Below, piece by piece: positions 22,301-36,300 of a DNA stretch of 64,000 bases. The notes beneath the pieces were generated by a model. It was not told the DNA's origin, made no database searches, and saw only the letters and a program-made list of their open reading frames with translations. The position numbers and the translations under genes are program-made. How positions within the stretch are numbered: position 1 is the first letter of the stretch; each line of letters opens with the position of its first letter. Origin of the DNA: Hyalella azteca (lineage: Eukaryota > Arthropoda > Malacostraca > Amphipoda > Hyalellidae). The stretch is from NCBI RefSeq assembly GCF_000764305.2, contig NW_025937261.1, positions 34,938 through 98,937 of the forward strand, read 5' to 3'.

Positions 22301-25300
22301 TGTGTGAGGCCCATGAGTAGGAGTAGGAGGTGTTCGCGTAGGAGTTGGAGGACCACGTGCTTGAGTTGGCTGGGTACGTGGAGGAGGAAGTGGCGGTACC
22401 CGTGATGGAGTTGGCGGGAGGCGAGAAGGCGTTGGTGGACTTCGAGTTGGAGACGCGGTAGGTTGACGTGAAGGAGATGAGCATTGACGCTGCAGGATGG
22501 CCAACCTTTCGGTTAACGCGCTCTCCTAAACACAAAAAATTCATCACACAAATTAAGATAGCAAGTTTGAAAGAAATAATTTAATGAATTCCATTAGAAA
22601 CCTAAGCTAAAATGCAGGCTATCTACATTATTTATTAAGAATCTTGCGAAAAATTTTGATTTGAGACGAATGAGATCTTGAAGCCAAAAATGCAATTTGT
22701 AGATTTGATGGTTGAAGAAGTAAACTTCGTAGAACAGGTGAAATATTACCGAAAACGTATCTGATAATTACATAAAATTCACTGATCGAGAAATATTCCG
22801 TGCTCGAAATTCCCAGATTATATGTAAAAAGTAGTGAAAATTAGTTCCTTGATTTAATCTCGATAACACTAGATAAAATGCTGTTTTTTACCTTCAAGCA
22901 GCAATTGTATCCAATCAAAATTGTAAAATTTGATTCAACAGAGAAATAATCTACCTTCCTGACTCCAAAAGCTTACAAATATTAAAGGGAAAATCTAAGT
23001 ACCTTAAGTCCCTTCGCTTGCTGCCGCTCAAGAGTCTCCACACGCAACGAAGAATTGTGGTAATAGTGCTGGTAATGATTTTGGTAAACTTTGTGATGGT
23101 GATGAGAGTGCTGGGGGTGCAGGGAGGGAGAGTGTGGGTGATTAATTTCAACTCTGGTGTTAGAATTACCATCAAAAGTTTTCGTGGTGCAATCGCTTCC
23201 AATGACATCACATGTGCTCGTAATATTACTAAACGAATCGATACGGTTCCCTAATATCTTGTTATTGTTGTATTTAGGATGATCACAGGACTGAGGGTCT
23301 GACAAACTGTTCAGATTTTCCAACGAGTCATAATTTGAACATGAATTAAGGGCTGCACATGATGGATGGGCAGGTCTTGCTAGCTCATTCGTTTCCGACG
23401 ACATTTTTACAGTCTGTGCGACACATGCGTTTCCTAAACTGTGCTGACGTTGATGACAGAAATTAGGTTTCCGAAGTGAATCGGGTACAAAATTTGATTG
23501 GCTACTAAATCTTCGATGACCAATCACGCCAGCCGGAAGTCTTCTCAAAAGAGAGGAAGTACTATTTGGTGACGATGGAAGTTGGCTATTTTGACTATTA
23601 GGTTTAAATTTCAGAACGCTACTACGGTCGTCACACAGAGGAGAACGAGAAGGACTTTGGTGCCTAAGATGTGATTTTGGTAAAATTTTAATGTTGTTGC
23701 AGGGGTACTGTTTTGATGGGTTGTGTTCAGAACGAAAACACTGAGCTTGCGGGCTTCGAGTTGCCAAACCCACTGAAGTAGAGGAAGCGCTCTCGGAGGG
23801 TGATGTGCTGGTGGTTACGCTGCTGTCGTGATGATGAGCGTTGTTGTTGCTGGTGATGATAAGCTTGCTATCGTCGTCGTTTATGGTAGCATTTTTCTGT
23901 TGCTGATTTGCATTGAGGGTATTTATTGTATTGAGCAGAAGGTTCCGTTTTGTGAGCAGAAGTAGAGAAGAATCGAGACTGCGGCTTTTACCGTAATGCT
24001 GTAACTTCGGCCACGTAATGCCGTTCAAAGCACGGCCCTGAAAAAATAAAGTAGTAATTAAAGTGGTTACATAACTCAATTGATTCGTAAACAACTTGGT
24101 CCCGGGCAGCATTAAAAAATATCAAAAATAAGTCTCGAATGTCGATTTGTGTTTTTTTCTTGAATTTAAAAGCTTTCAAGTGTTGTCAATTTAGATTTAG
24201 AAAATCGAATATTTTTCTATCTGGTACAGAGATTATAATTAATCAATGATCATGCTTGACTTTAACGATCAGATTCGTGAAAGGGCCAATATAAAACAAC
24301 TATTTTGCTAACCTTCTTTCCGTCTTTGAGCGACATGGTTCGTCGAAAAGCAAGGAAGGCATCCACGGTTGTCAGCTGCTGTAAGCTGTGGACATGTTGC
24401 GCTAATTGCACTTGATGGAACGGCCCCTGTGAAACTTCAGCAACAGTTGCAGTGTTTGACTTTGGAGCGCAAGCGGAGAGACTAGAAGAGGCAGCCATGA
24501 TGACCTCAAAGGCCTGTAGCTGCCCGACGCTCTTGCTGCGAGCGCGCCGGCGAGGAGAGGTCGAGACGCCGTTGAAGGTGTTAGCCAGCGAAGTGGCGAT
24601 GGTCGATGCAAGCGTACCGCCGCCAGAAGAAAACGTCGAGCCGCAGGAAGGGGTTTTTGGTGTCGTGCGTGCGGGAGAGGGAGAGAAGGATCGGGAGTCC
24701 GACTCTCCACTTTCTTCGTCGATAAAACGGATCACTTCTAGCCTGCTGTCTGCTGATGTCTGTACAACGTTAAGTGCGTCACAGACTTGAGTTTCATGCA
24801 AATTTAGAAGGAACGTTTTACCCTCCTTGACTAAATTATAAGAACAGAAAATAATTAATTTCTTTGCACCAACCGAATACTCCACAGATAAATGCAACAC
24901 GAAAACACAACAACGAGCATGAGGGAGGTTAAGAATTTATTGATCGTGAGTTTCTCACTTCAAGTAAAATAAAAATCAGTGCAAGTTTAATTAGTCACAC
25001 AGGAATTGTAAACATAGTAGTAAAGAATTCAAATAAGTTAAAAAAATACGGTTTTAGCCACTCAAATAATCTTAAGATAATTGTTAACTCACAAGTGCTT
25101 GATGTGGACCCAGTTTGTTGGCAACTTCATTAGGTTGCACTGCAGAGCTAGAACTTGGGCCTACATGGAGCGAGGACTGGGGATGTGGAAGCCCTGATGA
25201 GCCATGTAGACGCGGAGAAGTGGGAGCGGCCACCGTGAGGGTATTGAGTTGACGAAGCAGAGCTTCGGTGGTCGTCTTTTTTCTACCTTCTTTGGAATCC

Positions 25301-27331
25301 CATCTAAAAAATTTGCTGGTCGTTGCTAAGGCAGACTCGACATCGAGAGGTCTACTAGTGGAGAATTTTTTTCTATCAAAATCGAAAAATCGAGATGGAG
25401 ATCTGGATGGAGTCGGCGGAAGACTCGTGGGAGGACTCTGATCACAGCTAACAGAGGATACGGAATGCATCGTGTTCAGTGGCACGTGACCGAGGTGTTG
25501 CGAACGAACATGACTTCCATCAGACGAAGTGAGATTTGCACTACTTTTAGCTTCTTGACACAGCGCTTCTCTTACATGCTGGATTTCAGGCGCTGAAAGT
25601 TCTACGTAAATATCGTCGTCATCTTGAGGGACTGGCTCCTCAAGATGACTTCCACGCGGGTTATTCACTGTATAATCTTCTGCTGCTTTATTAGCAGCTG
25701 CTGTGTTACCGGACGCCTCCTCGGTGGAGGTTGCATCCCAAGGCGAAGGGGACGGAGTAATCATATCGTGTCTGGAGTAAGAAGAAGGCGTGCGACGGGG
25801 AGTCATAGGTGCGATAGGAGGAACATCGGAAGGTAGGGACGCTGACCCTTCCGGATTTTCGCGATCTGAAAATGCAATCCTGCTTGAGACATATACAGTA
25901 AAGAAATCCAGCAAGAAAACGGCACAAAATATCAGTTATGCTTAAAAAGAAAAGTATTTTAGGTTTCAATGTCTGCAATGTGAATTTTGGTTTATTAATT
26001 CATCCTAATATCGTTCTAAAATTTTCGACCTGACGTTAGATCTGGACTCTTAAAACGTCTTCTTATGTGAAGATGTGATGAATTTATGTGCTGTTTTTTC
26101 TGCTTCTAAATCCCTGATAAATTTGTGATTCAAGCAATCGAGTGATCTTTGCACCTAATTAGAGAATATTCGAGGACGTAGGTTCTAGAAAAAAGAGATG
26201 AGGGTCATCTCCCTCAATTTATATCATAGAACAAGAGGATATCTATACGAATAGGTTTGAGAACTTGGGTAATTATTGAACTTTTTACTTTAAGTTCAAT
26301 ACGAAAAAATCATAATAATACGTAAATAAAAATCATACGAATGCTTATAAAATACCGCTAAACAAAATAATTATTAAAATAAAATTCCGAGACAAATAAA
26401 ATTGATGCGAAACATATTGCCGCAGAACAAATCAAATTAATGTACCTTTTGAGTCATTTACTAGGCTTTAATATAAAGGGGCTCTCCGCTTAGGCTGTGC
26501 GTAATTAGATCCTCAAACAAGATAACGTGAACATTTGTGAGAGATGTAGCAGCAACCGAAATCATTAACTTTCATCGCTAAAGCAATAAAATATAACTTC
26601 TAACTAAATTTTCACTATATTATAATAATTATAATTATTTCACAATGTTAAAATTTTCACAGCCAGAAGCCATAGCGTATAATATCTATATTTGTTGTCT
26701 TATTATACATCATCGTATATCGTCTATATAAAACGATATATGATGTCACGCAGTTACACTTTACCAAATTCAACCTATAAAAAGCTGCATAAATGTCCGC
26801 AAGATCTCACCAATATCTTCTTCATCTTCCGAGAAGACATTTGGATTGAAGGAAGGGTCGGAGTCAATGTTAACAACAAACATACAAACAAACAAACAAA
26901 CAAACAAACAAACAAACAAACAAACGCGAAGCTAAGCTAAGAAAAACGTGTTAAAAAATGGATTTAAGGAGACTATGATGATCTAGTGAAAACAAAATAA
27001 TAGCTGACCGAAAACGCGTTATAACAAATTATACTCATTGAAACACATTAGACTCAAGACTTACTAGTAATAGCACGCGTCCAATTCATCGTATTCTAGA
27101 ATGAGCAAAACTCCTCGTAACAAAATCAGCTAAATCTACATACTGATACAAAATTTATTTTACATTAGGCACCCAGAGTCATTGGCGAGCATCAGCTAGT
27201 AATAATTGTGCTCTGTAGATCACGCGGACGGGAGCTGTCGGCTCACAAAATAAAAAATATATATAACACAGTACTCAATGCAGTGAGTGACAGAGAGCGC
27301 ATTTTCTCGTCGACGAAAACGCGAAGTCACG

Positions 27332-27390
<59 letters not shown>

Positions 27391-30300
27391 GGACAGACGG
27401 CGAGCACAATAGCGCCTTTTTTCCATAAATGAGAAAATGCGCTAAAAAATATGCATAGCGACAGAAATCTTTAAGATGATTTAAATCAAAAGCGCTAGTA
27501 TTAGATTTATAGCAGGTTAATAAGAATGAAATGATGTAATATGAGCATCGCAAAAAACAATTCTGTAATTCTCGGTGTTAGGTACGTCAAGTTGTATCAG
27601 TAAACCGACTGTAGATTTCAAACGGTATCACATCTGATTTCTGTAGAAATAATGGAAATTTTTCAATTGAGATCGAAGCAGGAATTAGGACATTTGATGT
27701 TACTTAAATTAATTGAATATGGGATTCGTTGAAGTGGGACAATTAGTTCAAAAATATTTAATTATTGATCTAAAAATCAGAAAACCAGGTTGGGAGGGAG
27801 TGACGACGCAACTCCGTGAAGCTTGAACTTTGTGCCCCAGATGTTTGATGTGACTTCAACAAGTCTATTGTGCTGCAAAATGAAATTCAATTTAAAAAAG
27901 GCTCGTGACTCTTAAAATATCATTAAAAAACTAACCTCCACAGGTGGAAATTCAAAGTATAAAAGGCTTAATTAAGACTTTTTAGATATTATTTAAAAAA
28001 TTAACCTGCGTTGTCAGTTTAAAAATTACTTTTATTTACCTTTCATTTGTACCCAATCCAACTAAATCTATAATTTGAACATATCGCACACAATAATCAA
28101 ACTTCCATCGTCTGTCATCCAAGAGACCAAGAAAATCTCTGAATCAGCCATATTTAAATTTTTTTCATTTGTCTTTGGGCAACGAAGGCATGTAATGCAT
28201 GTTGAAGAGAATCGTGTTATTTCAGATATATTGTGTTAAGAGATCAGTTGCACTCAAGATATAGATCTATCACTCAGAGAAGTAACATTTATTCACAATT
28301 GCCTAATGAATGAAAGAATCAAAGTACCATCAAAATAGAGAAAGCAGGAAAGAAATAAGTGTTGTCTAAGTTCGACACCTCACGCGTAGCTGAGATGCGT
28401 GAACATCAACAAAAAGAAATCTCGTGCACGTGACTACGGAAGCTCTCTCAAGAATGAAGAAGTTAATGCTGAAGAATTTGAATAAAATGAAAATTTGGAA
28501 TCAAAACTAATACTCACAAAAATCAATGTGTCTCCATATTAGGGCTAGTAGAAAAACCGTTAATCTGGATAGAAGAAACCGCATGGGTGATGTGACAAGC
28601 GAGAGTTCGAGGCGGAGGACTCCCGGAACTCAGTTCAGGTACACACAGCTCCGTCAGACTTATCTCAGGCAGACAGACTATGGTAGACTCCCATCAGACT
28701 ACCAACTCAGGCAGACTTGCCAAAGGTAGACTTCCATCAGACTACCAACTCAGGCAGACTTGCCTAAGGCAGACTCCCATCAGACTGCCAACTCAGGCAG
28801 ACTTGCGTAAGGCAGACTCCCATCAGACTACCAACTCAGGCTGACTTGGCTAAGGCAGACTCCCATCAGACTACCAACTCAGGCTGACTTGGCTAAGGCA
28901 GACTCCCATCAGACTACACACTCAGGCAGACTTGCCTAAAGCAGACTCCCATCAGACTACCAACTCACTCACCTCAGGCAGGGTGTCAAGATATACCAGG
29001 TCGTCGGCTTCGCTCTCCAGCCGCTCTCGCATTCTGTACAGAATATATTTATTTAATTAACAGTTAACGTATGGCTTTTAACGAATCCCGAGCAACATTC
29101 TTGATTTAACTTTGAATTGTGTCCTCACCTTTCCATACGAGAAAAATAAAAAAAAGAATTACCGAAAGAAAATATGGAAAGAAAAATTAGGTTTAGATTT
29201 TCTACAAAATGGCACATAAATATTGATCAATGACATTTTCACATTACAGCGCAAATAATATGTAATTTTTTTTTAATGAACTTGAAATAATTTTTACATT
29301 TTAATGACGTCAAACAATCGAATTAGGCAATATAATGAGTTTCACATTTCCGTACAATATTAAACCGAATCAAGGGATTAAATTAATATGAATAAAACAG
29401 TTTAAACCAAGTTCTTGTTAGAAATAATCGTAAACAAAGATGATTAATTAATTAAGTCCATCAACCTCAACTTAAGCTAAAAAATCATAAATTTTTCGAT
29501 TCGGAACGTCTTCTCCCACCTTCTCCTAAGTTTCCTCCGGCGCTGCAGACGCGGCGAGGCGCACATGTCCTCGTGCTCAGTGTCGGAGGAGTCGCTCAGC
29601 GGTCGCCCCAGCGCCGCCCCACCGGCGGCCGAGCCTCCTCCGACTCCACCAGACATAGCGTGGGAGCCTGTGGACGGCCGCGGGCTCGGCTCTTCTGTGC
29701 GGTCACATTGATGTTGGAGCGTGAGGTTTCGATTAAGGCGAAAAACTTATTGGTTTCGATTATGCAAAAAAAAATAATAGGTGATTTTTAAAGCTCAAGA
29801 GTTTCAACACTGTGGCAAAATGGTTGCTCATACTTTTGCACAAATTTGCACAAATGCTGTCTAGATTTATGACCCAACATGAATTGAAGTTTGCTTCACT
29901 TATGGTTTCTTAAATTGGACGCTAAGATCAAAAATTCTCTGTTTGATAAATTGTAATTGCGACTTTCTCGAGATAAACTGTCATGAATTCGCAATATTTT
30001 CAAATCGTTTTCAATGAATATTATATTAGTTTAGGAAACACCTCAAAAACACAAGGTAATCGATCGGAATTACAGTGTAAACCTTTTATTATATCTTCGA
30101 TCAATTGAAATAAAATGACTGAAAACTTTTTTTCTTCAAAAACATCCCCTAATGTTGCGATGGACTCACCATTCTGAATATCAAATATGACGAACTCTGG
30201 CCTTATTTAACACAAGTTAATTGATCCGAATTAAGGTGTAAGCATTTTATTATATCTTTGATCAATTGGAATAAAATGACTGAAAACATTGTTGCGATGG

Positions 30301-33300
30301 ACTCACCACTCTGAGGATCAAATATGACGAACTCTGGCCTTATTTAACACAAGTTAATTGATCCGAATTACAGTGTAAACATTTTATTATATCTTTGATC
30401 AATCATAATAAAATGACTGAAAATATTTGTTATTCAAAAAGCACCCCCTAATGTTGCGATGGACTCACCACTCTGAGGATCGAATATGACGAACTCAGGC
30501 CTTATTTTGGACGTTCTCTTGCCCTTGAGTAGTGGCACCAAGCCACCAAGGTACTCCAGGTACAGAGTGTAACACGTCCCTGGTGTGGGAATGAGATCCT
30601 CGTCGTGGCGTATCATAGTACAGTGCAGACGATGGCAGGAGGACGGAGGTCGACAGACGAAGTCACGAAGCTGGAGTGGATCTGGCACGTAACCCTGGGA
30701 AAAAAGTACAGAAATTACGGGAAAATGAAGGGCTTGCAAAGTTAGTTCGACTAATTAAATTAGGTTATGATTTATGAATTAACAAGCTTTGAGCTCTGGA
30801 ATGAAATAAAATAGCAAAACTGTTCAGATACAATTTTAAAGCTATTTTTCAATCCTTTTTGTCTAAGTTCTAGTACTAGATGTTGTAAACTTTATTTTGA
30901 AAAGATATACATAAGGAAGAAACTCTTTTCGGTTCAGTAACAGTACCACTAAATAATAAAATGGTGAATCATTATAATGTAGGAGTTGATATTTGAAAGT
31001 TCCCCGGTAGCTTCCAACGGATATCGTCATTATTTTTGTGTTTTTACTCATACGACGAAATGACACAATTTTAAATTTCATCTTCCAAATCAGCGAACAA
31101 TCCTCGCTGAATATGATATATTTTCGTCTGAATAAGTGGACTTGAAAGTAGTCTGAAACATTATCGTAATTTCATGCATGTTTCGCATCATTTCAGACCC
31201 TGATTGTGTGGCTGTAGAGGGGACTGAGCTGCGCTTGGAGACGTCGTGGCTTCAACAAGCAACATTCGCTAAATATAATAAATTTGGTCTGAATTAGGGA
31301 CTAGGAAGTAGCTGAAACTTTAATAGAAATTTCATGCATGTTTTGCATCATTTCAGACCCTGATTGTGTGGCTGTAGAGGGGACTGAGCTGCGCTTGAAG
31401 ACGTCGTGGCAGCGGCAGCAAAGGAAGCTGCGGCTCGCTGCGAACTCTTTCCTTCACCGACAGTCTATTGCATACGGAAATACGTATACATAAATACATT
31501 AATGCAGGTTTCATTGAAGATCAGAGAGTATTTCTTATTGACAATTTTCTTATTGTTTTTCTCTATTCGGCGAATTAAGCATAAATACATTATAAATACA
31601 TAAATAAATACATTATAAAACAAGTTTTATAGCATTTATTTGTTGTATTCAATTTAAAAATTCGCATATGATCTTTTTATCTTTAAAAATATGCAAGCCA
31701 AATTCGGCACAATATTCGCTTTCGACTCCAAATACAAACGCGGTTATGTGCCTGATTTTCCAATTAGTATAACTTTTACTTCATCTTGAAAAGTAAATCA
31801 CATTTTGTGTTACATTTCCGATAGTTTACAGGTGTTTTTGTTTATTTGAAGACTGTCTTTGTTAAAATGCGTATCCACAATACCAATAATCTCGGGATTT
31901 TACCTGTTTCCGGAGTATATTTTAGTATCAATGCATAATTTTATTCTTTGATTAAATAATTAAAATTTCACCTCATAATCACGTATAAAGTATATTAATC
32001 TAGTATCAAGTATAATCAATTTATATTTGCTTAAAAATACTGGATTAAATAGATTTATTTTGAGTTTCAAAACCGGATATCAACAAGCTTTTTTAATTCT
32101 ATTTATGTAGATTGAGGTGTGCATAGGTTAAGCTCTAATTGGGAGTTTGCCTATATTAAGTTGTATCTTTATTGTACTATGTATGAATTGAATATAATTT
32201 GCTCAAGTGAAAGTAGGTGAACCATAACAGAGGCTATGTCAAGTCAAACAGAAATAAACATAGATTCTGAAAATAAATAACAAATCTACACCATTTGAAA
32301 TCTGAAACTAAATTTGGGTTCAGCAAACCGTAGACTTTCCACCCAAGTTTACCGAAGTAATACTGTTGTTATAGTTTACATTTCTTGTAAAAAATGAGTA
32401 AATATAAGGACGAGTCGTGAAAAAGTGAGATCTGATTTTGTCTAAGGTTTGAATTTCAATAAAGAAATACTCCGTAGAAACTTGAAAAACATAAATTTCA
32501 AATTTCGTAAATTTTTTAATTCAAAACACATATCGTTAATAAAGAAATGCTCTTTAGCACACGTTAAATTTATTAGGGCGCGCTTCGTAATTCAACACTA
32601 ACATGAGGATCAAATTTGCAATTTATCCTCTCATTGCAGTGTGCCGGCAATGGGGAAATTGTATAATGTAGGTATTGAATTTCACCTGCATAGAAGCTGT
32701 AGCGATGCAACTCTGCGCGAGACTCTGCTGATGTAAAGCTGAGGTCCTGCAGCGACAAACAAGCGCTTGTCGTTGTGAAAATTGAATCATTTTCTTGCAT
32801 GCAAACATGATTGGAAGAAAAAAAGATGACGGTTGAGATGAATTTGAAAAGAAGAAATAAAATATTTTCAATGAACTGTAATAAAAAAATGCTTACAGAA
32901 CTACATTTGAACAATTTTTTTTAAACTGATATCGAATTTAAACAAATGCAATACGCGTGATGCTTTTGAGCTTAGATAAAGACATAACATTAGCAAATAT
33001 GCAACTTCAATCGAAAAAATATCATGTAGTAGCTGCTACGACGCACTTCACTTATAAATTGCTGATGTATGTAAGGCGCTGCTAATGTTATTGAGTATTG
33101 GTGCCGCTGCCATCAATAATGCAAAACCGATAATTGTAGGCTAGCCCGGCTTGCCAAACCCATTGACACGAATTGCCTAGCAAGGGTTTTATAACCAAAA
33201 CAAGGCAATTCTTTGCGATTTATCTATTTATTAGAAAAATAAATCGGTATTGTTGCACCAACACTGCTAAATGAGGCCCACAAAAAAATTAACTCATGAC

Positions 33301-36300
33301 TAAAACTATGTAATAACAATGCTATATGCTAGTTTCAAATTTGTTTTCATTTATCATTTACTATAATCGCACAAGACANAAGTTCCGTTTCTCGTGTAGA
33401 AACGAATCATGTTGTGAAAAATTGGGCTGCTACTATTATTGTTATTGTTACATTTGTTGTTGGTATTATTGTTTTTATTAGCTGACGAAGGCACCGAGTT
33501 GTTGGCACTAGACGACGACGAGGATGATGAACCTGCAGACGAAGATGACCCCATGGAAGTTGACGAGCCACTCGGCCTGTCGCCCTGCCAATGGCCGGCG
33601 GTGGCAAGCAGCTCGGCCGAATTCGACCACTCGGCATGCACGCCTCTGCACCAATAAATAATATTTTAAAATTTAAAGCGAAATTTAATTAATTTTCTGT
33701 AGATTTGATGTTACAAATTTTTGTACTATTTTACAGTAGATGGAGCGCACCACGTTTTGGTGGTAATTGTTTGCAATGAAACCGGATTTGTTTGAAAACA
33801 TGAAACTAAAATTTTTTTTGAGTGGCACAAAGTGAGTATATTGATTATTTGTTCCAAGATTCTTTATTTGAACGAAAAAATTGATGAGCTGCAATTTAAC
33901 ATGCTTACAATAATGAGGAGTAAAATCGGTTCATCCCTTCAGTCGATTTGGAGGAGCTTGAAATTTAATGTGAACAATTATATTATTTATATTCATGACA
34001 AATTTGAGATTATTAAATCTTTGCACAATTCATGCATTTTTAATTCATATAAACCATGTAAGCGCATTCATAAAACAAAGTCGTTCTGAAGTTACGAGAC
34101 ACTGCTACGAAATTTGACCTCAATATTAAATATCGGTGTGAAAAATAACAGTTAATAAATGCTTGACTCACGCAAGGCCAGTATCGATGACAATAGGAGT
34201 CACATCGTCATGACTTTTGATGAGATATATTCTCCCAGTAGAGAAAACAACTGCCAAAAGGTGCTGTCTATCTTCGCCTTTGGCACCAGATGCTGAAGTG
34301 GAACCACTCTTGTTGCTACTAGCTGTTCTCTCGTTCTCACTGGTACCTGGTACTCGGGAACTAGAGCTGGTTGGCGCCCTAAGACTACTTCTGTTACTAC
34401 TAGTGTTCTCAGCTGGTGGTCTCAGCAGGTGGTTCGTGGTTCTAGGACTCTGACAGGTGGAAGCATGAGATGTGGTTTTGCTTGAACCCTCGCCAACCGA
34501 GGCATTCTCGGTGGTTCTGTTTGAAGGACCTGCAGGAGGAAGGTAACCTATCGTTGAGTGTACACAACCGAAGAGGATAATATGTTATATTGAACATTAA
34601 TTGCATGTGTTTGGGTAATGGAAATTGTTTAACTGGTAGAGACTTTGCTAATCAGTGTTATAAAGTAACCCAACTAAACAAGACATTACGCTATATTGAG
34701 AATTATTTTAATGAGCTAAGGTATAGGTAAATATTTAAAAGATAGAGAATTATATAACAATATTGAAAAGTCGATTTAAAAACAAGGAAAGCAATAGTCA
34801 TGTTCGTTATTGGCTTGTAACGCCTGGTAGATCCAAAAATTAAGTATGCACGGCGATTGATTTGAGAACATTTAATTTTATCATGTGTAAACTTATAGCT
34901 TCTTAAGCAATAAACTAGGCATATCATATTGTTTACCTGCTGATGAATCTGGCTTAAAATTATCAGCTCTTCGTTGGTCGTCGCTTTGCCGTTCAGCGCC
35001 AAGAGTTTGAGAAGAAGCTTCATCGACAGAGCAGGAAGCCGAGGTTGCAGTTGAATTAATGGCAGCTTCCCGCCCTTCACTATCACCACTACCACTACTT
35101 CTAGTGACGTTATTGTGAGATCTAGTGGAACTTTCATTTCTTCCGGTAGTATCATCTCCATCGTTGTTACCATTATCCCCAGCACTGTCCACGGAATGGT
35201 GTATGGACGAGCCACCAGAAGCAGTAACGTTGCCACTACCACCAGCGCCGTTATGAGATCTAGAGGAACCACCAGCACCACCAGCACCATCTCCACCATT
35301 ACTTGTGGAAGAGTTGGAGTTGTCGCTTGCGTTGTCACCTCCACTGCCACTGCTGCTCCTGCTTTCCTCTGTTTCTTCCATCTTGAACTTTTGACACGAC
35401 CAAGCCAGTGATGTGATGGCTGTGTCTTCGAGTAGCGTCACTTGTGCTACCATCGTCCCGTGAACGTCCATAACTAGCAGCTGCCCTGAGCTCGTACCAA
35501 AGTAAACCTACGAAAAACATTTAAAATAATGTAAAAACAGAGACAAGTTATGTTTATTCTTAGTAATACATTGAGCGTAATAATCAGTTTTATTAATGAC
35601 TTTGTGGCTTTCTTAGCTAGACTTTTAAAATCTAAAGTTTTTTTGAAGTGTTTTAAAAATGTGATAAAATGGAATTTATCAAAAAGTAACTTGTGCCGAT
35701 GAATTCTCAACAATTTTTAAAAATCTTAAGCGTTTGCAGCAGACTGGATTCAATTGACCATTTATTTTTTCCGCAATTGTATCTCATTTTCCCTACCAAC
35801 TTTTTCCAGAGAATAAACGGAAATAATGAGAGCTTGAAAGCGTTCTTGTGCCGACCTATGTATATATCCAAATAAAACCTTCGAGATCATCGTACTGAGT
35901 CTTCATGTGATTGAATTTGCGGATAAAATGAATTAACCTTCTATTGAATTACTGAGTCTTCATGTGATTGAATTTGCGGATAAAATGAATTAACCTTCAA
36001 TGAATTGAAATCCATGAAGACATTGATATCACTTGCTGATCAGGAGGCGCGTATTGCATTTTTTTAAAGATCTCCAAGAACTTTATTGTAAAGAACGTAC
36101 ACGTGACAATGTTGACCTGTAGGCGTCCATTGCATAGATCTTTATTGAACTCCAATCTCACTATAAATAGCGGTGTTGTGAAAAATGTTGTGAAGTTTAT
36201 TTTGTCACCTGCTGATCATCAGGCGCGTAGACACCAGCACTGATGACGGCCTGGATGTTGAGCATCATGGACCAGTACCTCTGGCCTGCCACGCTCCCAA

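Noticed and set aside
24452..24790. Long + strand frames opposite TULP4 exons (24452-24790, 22121-22405, 35115-35411)
   Set aside because: They are shadows of GC-rich coding exons on the - strand, which have splice sites and phase agreement.
34703..35350. 215-residue - strand frame rich in Val, Leu and Thr
   Set aside because: It reads the low-complexity part of TULP4 exon C in another frame and runs into the intron.
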